DNA of 11,358 nucleotides from Deltaproteobacteria bacterium. GTDB taxonomy: Bacteria; Desulfobacterota; Desulfobacteria; Desulfobacterales; JAFDDL01. Location of the stretch: positions 1 through 11,358 of the forward strand of contig JAFDDL010000068.1 of NCBI GenBank assembly GCA_019310865.1. The letters run 5' to 3'. Below are positions 6,621 to 11,358 of the stretch, one piece after another. The translations under genes were made by a program, and so were the position numbers. The notes under the pieces are model-generated. The model saw only the letters and a program-made list of their open reading frames with translations, made no database searches and was not told the DNA's origin. Each line of letters begins with the position of its first letter. Position 1 is the first letter of the stretch.

Positions 6621-7023
6621 CGGTCGCATCCTCCTGCGCTTTTTGTTCCTGGGCCTTTTCCAGCGCCGGTGTTTGCATTCGCCCAGCATCCCGCCACAGG
6701 CCTTCCAGATCGTAAAACTCACGTATCGGTTCGTAAAATATATGAATAATCACATGCCCAAAGTCGAGCAGCACCCAGTGGCCTTCCGATTTCCCTTCCA
6801 CGCCGAGCGAGTAAATCCCCTGGGCTTTCATCTTTTCCTGAACATGATCGGCAATGGCTTTCACCTGCCGGTTGGACCGACCGCTGCAAAGCACGAACAC
6901 ATCGGCAATGGTCGTCAGCTTACGAACATCCAACACCACAAGGTCATAGGCCTTTCTTCCCAGAACAACTTCGATAAAGATATCTATTTGCGCCGCAAAT
7001 GCCGAATCAGAATCTTGTGTCAT
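6610..7023 (-). CDS. rsfS: Ribosomal silencing factor RsfS (Iojap/DUF143 family)
   Basis: The protein has 137 residues, a little longer than the usual 105-130 because of a C-terminal tail rich in Glu, Gln and Lys (about residues 115-137). RsfS binds ribosomal protein L14 on the 50S subunit and blocks joining with 30S under starvation. Family signatures are KAYDLVVLDVRKLTTIADVF, CSGRSNRQVKAIADHV, GVEGKSEGHWVLLDFG and HIFYEPIREFYDLEGLW. Its ATG overlaps the nadD stop as ATGA (7023-7020), and its tail overlaps the gpmI start by 11 nt, so it should be translationally coupled both ways. The common partner rlmH is not present beside it. Confidence 0.95.
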   Translation of the reverse strand: MTQDSDSAFAAQIDIFIEVVLGRKAYDLVVLDVRKLTTIADVFVLCSGRSNRQVKAIADHVQEKMKAQGIYSLGVEGKSEGHWVLLDFGHVIIHIFYEPIREFYDLEGLWRDAGRMQTPALEKAQEQKAQEDATDGQ

Positions 7024-7688
7024 CGATAAATTCCTTTATGCCGAATATATTCATCAACCGTTTCCGGAACAAGTGCGTCGATGTTTTCCCCTCTCTTTAC
7101 CAGCTCCCGAATGCGTGTGGACGACACGTCCAACATCGTGCGGCTGCAAACGTGTACGGACGGATGGGCGCCATGTTTGAAAACCGAAGGGTCCGGCGTC
7201 GGTGCATATTCATCTGAGATGCGCGATTTGAGAAATTTCAAAACTGTTTCAAATATGTCACCTTCCGGGCGATCAACCGAGCCGGGCCGGTCCAACACGA
7301 TCAGTGAAATCAATTGAAACAACTGCCGATACGACCGCCAGGTGTCCATCTCCAAAAATGCATCCAACCCGACGATGAGAAACAATTTTGCACGCCCTGC
7401 GGTCTGGGAAATATAGTGGCGGACGGTGTCAATGGTGTAACTCGGGCCGACTCTGGCCAATTCGATGTCGGAAACCGTCAGGCCCGATTGACCGGCAGCG
7501 GCCCTGCGAATCATATCAAGACGCTGCGGTGCGGGACGAATACCGTTGGGGTGTTTATGCGGCGGGATGGCTGAGGGGATCAGGATAACGCTGTCGAGCC
7601 CATATGTTTCCCGAACCTGTTTCGCCGCCCATAGATGCCCCCGATGGATGGGATTGAATGTTCCGCCAAACAAACCGATTTGTTTCAA
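7020..7688 (-). CDS. nadD: Nicotinate-nucleotide adenylyltransferase
   Basis: NadD joins nicotinate mononucleotide and ATP to give deamido-NAD in NAD synthesis. The nucleotidyltransferase motif GGTFNPIHRGHL (GxFxPxHxGH) is at the N-terminus. PPHKHP, DTVRHY, LIVGLDAFLEMDTWRSY and the C-terminal VSSTRIRELVKRG follow, all diagnostic. I place the start at TTG 7688, because AAAGAGG (7700-7694) lies 5 nt before it and the protein then begins KQIGLFGGTF as usual for the family (222 residues). The alternative ATG at 7727 adds 13 residues, overlaps the obgE stop and has no good ribosome site. A segment of about 35 residues between the core and the STRIR motif (DEYAPTPDPSVFKHGAHP) includes low-conservation sequence. 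Confidence 0.95.
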   Translation of the reverse strand: MKQIGLFGGTFNPIHRGHLWAAKQVRETYGLDSVILIPSAIPPHKHPNGIRPAPQRLDMIRRAAAGQSGLTVSDIELARVGPSYTIDTVRHYISQTAGRAKLFLIVGLDAFLEMDTWRSYRQLFQLISLIVLDRPGSVDRPEGDIFETVLKFLKSRISDEYAPTPDPSVFKHGAHPSVHVCSRTMLDVSSTRIRELVKRGENIDALVPETVDEYIRHKGIYR

Positions 7689-7720
7689 AAAAACCTCTTT
7701 AATGGCAAGAAAATGGTCGG

Positions 7721-8725
7721 TCAGCATTCATCTAATTTGTTCAGAATATGAACCATTTGCGATATTAGCTCGGTGAGGCCATTTCCGCAATAAGCGGAAA
7801 TTTCAAGAATGTTGCGATCACCCAGGGCATTTCGAAATGCATCCACTCGCTTTTTTGCATCGTCCAGGTCGAGTTTGTTCAGCGCCAGGATCTGCGGCTT
7901 TTGGGCCAGTTTTTCATTGTAGCTTCTCAATTCGTTCATGATGGTTTCGTACCCGGCCACGGGATTATCCGGATCAATGGTGGACGCATCGATCACGTGC
8001 ACCAGCACCCGGGTTCGCTCTATGTGACGTAAAAACTGAATGCCAAGACCGGCTCCCTGGTGGGCCCCTTCAATCAGTCCCGGAATATCGGCAACCACAA
8101 ATGGTTCCGTCCAATCGGTGTGGACAACACCCAGTTCGGGTGTCAGGGTTGTAAATGGATAGTTCGCGATTTTTGGATGTGCGGAAGAAATTTTGCTGAT
8201 CAGGGTCGATTTTCCGGCGTTGGGCAATCCGATAATGCCCACATCGGCAAGGAGTTTGAGTTCCAACTTGAGTTTTAAAAGCTGACCGGGCTCGCCGGGT
8301 TGCGCAAACCGGGGGATTCGATGGGTTGACGATTTGAATCGGGTGTTTCCCCGGCCACCTCTACCGCCCCCGGCAATGGTTATTTTGTCTCCGTGCGAAA
8401 CAAAATCTTTCAATACCTGGTCGGCATCTGCGTCACTGACGATTGTGCCGGGTGGGATTTCGATGATGAGGTCTTGGCCGTTCTTTCCGGTTTTCCGGGC
8501 ACCCTGGCCATGGCCGCCGTTTTGGGCTTTGAATTGTCGTTTGTACCGAAATTGATATAATGTGCGCCGCCGTGGGGAGGCCGTCAGAACAACATCGCCG
8601 CCCTTGCCGCCATCACCACCGTCCGGTCCGCCCTTTGGGATGAACTTCTCACGGCGGAAACTAACGCATCCGCGCCCCCCATTTCCGGACTGAACGGTAA
8701 TTCGTGCTTCATCAACAAACTTCAC
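7721..8725 (-). CDS. obgE: GTPase Obg/CgtA
   Basis: Obg is a 334-residue essential GTPase acting in late 50S assembly and stress signalling. The glycine-rich Obg fold fills residues 1-155 ([35 protein letters not shown]). The G domain follows with G1 GLPNAGKST, the switch region [12 protein letters not shown]3 [10 protein letters not shown]4 NKLD and G5 ISA. There is no long C-terminal OCT domain, so this is the short form. It starts with GTG at 8725 and overlaps the rpmA stop as GTGA, suggesting coupled translation with L27. Confidence 0.97.
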   Translation of the reverse strand: MKFVDEARITVQSGNGGRGCVSFRREKFIPKGGPDGGDGGKGGDVVLTASPRRRTLYQFRYKRQFKAQNGGHGQGARKTGKNGQDLIIEIPPGTIVSDADADQVLKDFVSHGDKITIAGGGRGGRGNTRFKSSTHRIPRFAQPGEPGQLLKLKLELKLLADVGIIGLPNAGKSTLISKISSAHPKIANYPFTTLTPELGVVHTDWTEPFVVADIPGLIEGAHQGAGLGIQFLRHIERTRVLVHVIDASTIDPDNPVAGYETIMNELRSYNEKLAQKPQILALNKLDLDDAKKRVDAFRNALGDRNILEISAYCGNGLTELISQMVHILNKLDEC

Positions 8726-8976
8726 GCTTCATAAACACTGACTTTTTTTCGGGACCGCCCCAGTCGCTCGTAGGCGACAACACCGTCAATCAGGGCAAAA
8801 AGTGTGTAATCTTTTCCCATTCCCACATTCTTTCCCGGGTGGATCCGGGTACCGAGTTGTCGAACCAGAATATTGCCCGCCACGACCGGCTGGCCGCCGT
8901 ATCGTTTGATGCCCCGTCGCTGGGCATTGCTGTCACGACCGTTTTTAGAGCTACCGCCTGCTTTTTTATGTGCCAC
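8722..8976 (-). CDS. rpmA: 50S ribosomal protein L27
   Basis: The protein has 84 residues, the usual length, beginning [20 protein letters not shown], whose N-terminal tail reaches the peptidyl-transferase centre. [14 protein letters not shown] and the [12 protein letters not shown] motif complete the family pattern. No N-terminal extension of the Firmicutes type that needs cleavage is present. It starts with GTG at 8976; AAGGAG lies 10 nt upstream. An 86-nt gap separates it from rplU, with no terminator. Confidence 0.97.
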   Translation of the reverse strand: MAHKKAGGSSKNGRDSNAQRRGIKRYGGQPVVAGNILVRQLGTRIHPGKNVGMGKDYTLFALIDGVVAYERLGRSRKKVSVYEA

Positions 8977-9062
8977 TGTTTCAAACTCCTTATTGTCAAT
9001 CGGTTAAGGGGTCGCGCAAAATGTGAAGTTATTTTCGGAGTCTTCGCTTTCCTGCGCAAGTC

Positions 9063-9374
9063 TTAAGTGTCGATCCGATCGATTCTTACCGCTGTAAACT
9101 GTTGGCGATGACCCTGGGTGCGTCGATACCGTTTTCGCCGTTTGTATTTAAAAACGATGATTTTCCTGGCCTTTCCCTGCTCAATGATCTGGGCGTGAAC
9201 CGCCGCATTTTCAACGATGGGTTGGCCCAATTTAACAGACTCGCCGTCGGATACCATCAGGACGTTGTCAAACGCCACTGAAGCACCCACATCTCCATCG
9301 ATTTTCTCTATCCGGAGCACATCGCCTTCCTGAACCTTGTATTGTTTTCCGCCGGATGCTACGACCGCGTACAT
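9063..9374 (-). CDS. rplU: 50S ribosomal protein L21
   Basis: The protein has 103 residues, normal for L21, and starts MYAVVASGGKQYKVQEGD. It contains KIIVFKYKRRKRYRRTQGHRQ, the basic 23S rRNA-binding region, and ends FTAVRIDRI. The start at ATG 9374 is fixed by GAGGAGG about 7 nt upstream; an in-frame ATG at 9407 would put 11 non-family residues in front and lies at the expected transcription start. It is the first gene of the operon that continues through rpmA, obgE, nadD, rsfS and gpmI to the HsdR_N-like gene. Confidence 0.97.
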   Translation of the reverse strand: MYAVVASGGKQYKVQEGDVLRIEKIDGDVGASVAFDNVLMVSDGESVKLGQPIVENAAVHAQIIEQGKARKIIVFKYKRRKRYRRTQGHRQQFTAVRIDRIDT

Positions 9375-9416
9375 GTTATCCCTCCTCATCAAATGCCTAA
9401 ACCTCAAAAGGGCTCA

Positions 9417-9444
9417 ATATTAAGTCTTTGGAGCCTTTTGTCAA
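9417..9444 (-). promoter_or_regulatory. Promoter of the rplU operon
   Basis: On the minus strand TTGACA (9444-9439), a 16-nt spacer and TAATAT (9422-9417) give a good sigma70-like promoter. The predicted start near 9410 leaves a leader of about 36 nt to the rplU ATG. No other promoter of this quality was seen inside the operon. Confidence 0.65.
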
Positions 9445-9452
9445 GAAAAATT

Positions 9453-9472
9453 TTCAAGGTGCCACCCTTGAA
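9453..9472. repeat. Inverted repeat TTCAAGG-N6-CCTTGAA upstream of the rplU promoter
   Basis: Two perfect 7-bp arms (9453-9459 and 9466-9472) separated by TGCCAC lie just upstream of the rplU -35 box, within the divergent region shared with the acyltransferase gene. The position would suit a regulator or activator site; no T-run makes it a terminator. Confidence 0.35.
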
Positions 9473-9560
9473 TGTCGATACAATTTATGCCATAGATCAA
9501 ATTCAATCCGCCGTGCATAGCGCCGGTATGAGCGAAAATCAACATATGCATGCACAGGAA

Positions 9561-9579
9561 CATGGGGCGGTTCCCCATG
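9561..9579 (+). promoter_or_regulatory. Leader hairpin before the acyltransferase gene
   Basis: CATGGGG (9561-9567) and CCCCATG (9573-9579) form a perfect 7-bp stem with a 5-nt loop, ending 17 nt before the ATG at 9597. An alternative stem, GGAAC (9557-9561) with GTTCC (9570-9574), overlaps it and excludes it. Whether it controls translation is unknown. Confidence 0.35.
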
Positions 9580-9596
9580 AGCAACCGTAATTGTTT

Positions 9597-10943
9597 ATGA
9601 AAGATGATCTTTATAAAAAAATGGAGCAGCTGTTTCCGGTCATCGAACATCGGTACCAGGAAATCGGCCCCCTTGAATTAACCATCTACCAGCTTGCCCG
9701 CGGCAACGCTTTTAACCCTCGGGTTCTGGGCCTTGAGGCGATCAAACGATTCCGGGATAAAAATCCGAATTGTGCCATCACCTTCAAGCCGAATCATCTG
9801 AGTGAAGTCGACTTTTTGCTCCTGTCGCTCCTGTTTCGGGAAAACCACATGCGCGTGCTCACCGAGGGGGGCGCCAATCTGTTCATCGACCACATCGATG
9901 TCCTGAAAGATTTGGTACCGCTGTTTGTTAACCCAGCGTTTCAAGAATCCATGACGGACGCCCGACTGAGCCTCTCCGAATATCTAGCCACGCGGGGGGC
10001 GTTTAAGGTGTTTCGTGAGTCGGGAAATCGAACCCTTGCAGACGGCACCGAGGTCGGTATCGGTAAAAAAGACATCCTCACGCTTAGCCGCGCCTACCGC
10101 AACCACCTCGTCAGCAACCAGGAAATGTATGTCACCTTCCCGGGTTATTCCAGCGTAAAATCCGGATTCATGGACCTGATCAAAAAAGACACGATTAAAA
10201 CCGGACGCTCTTATACCGGCAAGTTTGACGGGTTTCACCACCTGCCGTTCCAGATGGATATCGAGGCATCCATGGATACCGGAGTTCCGCTGTACGTGGT
10301 GGATGTCAATATTGCCTATTCGCCGGTTTTGGAGGACGAAAATTTTCTCGAGCTGATCAAGTTGCAGGAATCGGGCACCAGCAAAAACAAAATCTATTTG
10401 AAGGATCTGGGATATATTCTCCGATCGTTTTGCCGGGACAGGCGCACGGGGGAAATGTCCATCAAATTCGGTGAACCGGTTAAGATCGATACGTCCGGTT
10501 TAAAAGACCCCCTCAAGGGCCGAAAGGTCAAACGGCTTGCCCAGGGCCTTGCCCAGGAAACCTTTGAGAATGTGATGGCGATGCAGCCCATCTGTCCGGC
10601 CAATATCTATTTTTCCGCTTTTGAGAAAGGCTTTGAACGGATGCCGGTCCACCGCATGCTGGAAACCATCGATGACATCCGCGATCATTTGCGTCACCTG
10701 GTCTGGGAAAAAGGCGCACGACCATTGGACCTGCTTTACGTACTCGATTACCGGAACCATATCTATTCAGCCGATGAAATCATCAACCGGACCTTCGACA
10801 TGTTCAATACGCCACAAAAACGGATCACTGCGGTGGACGGTGATATGTTTGTTGTCTACAATAAGCATGTGGCCATGCAATACCGAAATCACATCGCCCA
10901 TTTTCTAGAAAACATGCGCCGGGAAAAAACCAAAAAGAAATGA
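9597..10943 (+). CDS. PlsB-like glycerol-3-phosphate acyltransferase family protein
   Basis: The protein has 448 residues from ATG 9597. The acyltransferase block I is NHLSEVD (HX4D, His67 and Asp72). Block II is GAFKVFR (134-140). Block III reads FPGYSSVKSG (181-190) in place of the usual FxEGTRSRxG. Block IV is VPLYVVDVN (230-238). The C-terminus, FVVYNKHVAMQYRNHIAHFLE, resembles the PlsB C-terminal helix region. It probably acylates glycerol-3-phosphate or lysophosphatidate in membrane phospholipid synthesis, peripherally at the membrane, since no clear transmembrane helix is present. An in-frame TTG at 9591 is an alternative start; neither start has a clear ribosome site. It is divergent from rplU. 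Substrate and position of acylation are inferred. Confidence 0.8.
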   Translation: MKDDLYKKMEQLFPVIEHRYQEIGPLELTIYQLARGNAFNPRVLGLEAIKRFRDKNPNCAITFKPNHLSEVDFLLLSLLFRENHMRVLTEGGANLFIDHIDVLKDLVPLFVNPAFQESMTDARLSLSEYLATRGAFKVFRESGNRTLADGTEVGIGKKDILTLSRAYRNHLVSNQEMYVTFPGYSSVKSGFMDLIKKDTIKTGRSYTGKFDGFHHLPFQMDIEASMDTGVPLYVVDVNIAYSPVLEDENFLELIKLQESGTSKNKIYLKDLGYILRSFCRDRRTGEMSIKFGEPVKIDTSGLKDPLKGRKVKRLAQGLAQETFENVMAMQPICPANIYFSAFEKGFERMPVHRMLETIDDIRDHLRHLVWEKGARPLDLLYVLDYRNHIYSADEIINRTFDMFNTPQKRITAVDGDMFVVYNKHVAMQYRNHIAHFLENMRREKTKKK

Positions 10944-11143
10944 TGGATGGGCACCAACTATCCAATGGGAAACGGTTTGCATAAGGGGGAAAAATCAAGT
11001 GTGCCCGTTATAAAAAATTGAAGAATGGCCCATTGCGCACTAAGTTTAGACCATACCATCCACTCGTCCAATTCGAGAGGAATGAAGCACCAGAACCAAG
11101 GAAGGTCAACCTTTAACAACCTGAGATAAAAAGGAGAATGCCC
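10944..11143. other. 200-bp spacer before the peroxiredoxin-like gene
   Basis: No gene is seen. There is a weak TGGAT/ATCCA stem just after the acyltransferase stop (10944-10964) without a T-run, so no convincing terminator. A TTGAAG at 11018-11023 with TAAGTT at 11041-11046 is a poor promoter candidate. A short dyad, AAGGTcaACCTT, lies just upstream of the ribosome site, about 30 nt before the ATG. Confidence 0.3.
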
Positions 11144-11358
11144 ATGACCTTGCAAGCCAAACTGGATAAGTTGAAAAAGGATTTCGAATCCACAGCACCG
11201 AAACCGGCGCTTGAAATCATGCACAGGGCCACCCATGATCTTGAGGCCTCAGGAATCCTGGATAAAACCGTCAAGGTCGGCGACAGGGCGCCGGCGTTTA
11301 CCTTAGATAACAGCGATGGCCAACCGGTCAGTCTGAGCGGGCTTTTGAGAAACGGACC
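11144..11358 (+). CDS. AhpC/TSA-family peroxiredoxin-like protein, truncated at the right edge
   Basis: Seventy-one codons are visible from ATG 11144, with AAGGAG (11131-11136) 7 nt upstream; an in-frame ATG at 11138 lies too close to that site. The protein opens with a helical segment (LQAKLDKLKKDFES ... ALEIMHRATHDLEASG) and then KVGDRAPAFTLDNSDGQPVSLS, the entry to a thioredoxin fold of the peroxiredoxin-like group. The long helical N-terminus before VGDRAP is typical of the larger AhpC/TSA-like peroxiredoxins rather than classical AhpC. The peroxidatic cysteine lies beyond the window, so activity against peroxides is inferred from family only. Confidence 0.85.
   Translation, partial: MTLQAKLDKLKKDFESTAPKPALEIMHRATHDLEASGILDKTVKVGDRAPAFTLDNSDGQPVSLSGLLRNG

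Noticed and set aside
9441..9650. 69-codon open frame on the minus strand upstream of rplU
   Set aside because: It spans the promoter region and the acyltransferase N-terminus, has no ribosome site, and looks random.
10944..10964. Terminator after the acyltransferase gene
   Set aside because: The stem is only 5 bp (TGGAT/ATCCA) and no T-run follows.
1..11358. CRISPR arrays, tRNA or rRNA genes, defence or prophage clusters
   Set aside because: No regularly spaced direct repeats, no RNA-gene signatures, and no integrase, transposase or toxin-antitoxin genes were recognised.

Overview
The window reads as chromosomal DNA of a strictly anaerobic, probably sulfate-reducing Desulfobacterota (a Desulfosarcina- or Desulfatitalea-like lineage). 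This is inferred from gene content: a tungsten-type aldehyde:ferredoxin oxidoreductase, a GlcF/LutA-like iron-sulfur protein, cofactor-independent phosphoglycerate mutase, and an L21-L27-Obg-NadD-RsfS-GpmI cluster ending in a small HsdR_N-like protein. There is no rRNA, tRNA, CRISPR array or transposase gene.

Left part (1-4563). An (Fe-S)-binding protein gene runs off the left edge on the minus strand. It is divergent from an aldehyde:ferredoxin oxidoreductase gene (plus strand). A near-perfect 25-bp-arm palindrome, probably a REP/MITE-like element, sits between the two. The oxidoreductase gene converges on a GGDEF diguanylate cyclase gene with a 6-bp overlap of the coding ends. A 276-bp spacer with a cluster of TTGAC/GTCAA half-sites precedes a zinc-ribbon/HEAT-like protein gene on the plus strand.

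Middle (4558-9444, minus strand). A housekeeping operon runs from a good sigma70-type promoter in the order rplU, rpmA, obgE, nadD, rsfS, gpmI, HsdR_N-like protein. Its genes are tightly packed: GTGA, ATGA and 11-nt overlaps, and a 3-nt gap before the last gene. It links large-subunit ribosomal proteins, ribosome assembly and silencing (Obg, RsfS), NAD synthesis (NadD) and glycolysis (GpmI). As given, gpmI is broken by a one-base frameshift at a GGGGTTT run. The run also happens to form an X_XXY_YYZ heptamer (G GGT TTG) in the correct frame.

Right part (9445-11358, plus strand). Divergent from rplU is a PlsB-like glycerol-3-phosphate acyltransferase-family gene. It is preceded by a leader hairpin and a short in-frame upstream open frame that ends exactly at the start region. 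After a 200-bp spacer, an AhpC/TSA-type peroxiredoxin-like gene begins and runs off the right edge.

Most of the window is ordinary conserved chromosome. The best second-look items are the gpmI frameshift, the intergenic palindrome, the catalytically degenerate HsdR_N protein at the end of the operon, and the upstream in-frame ORF/hairpin before the acyltransferase. No convincing new multi-gene system is visible.
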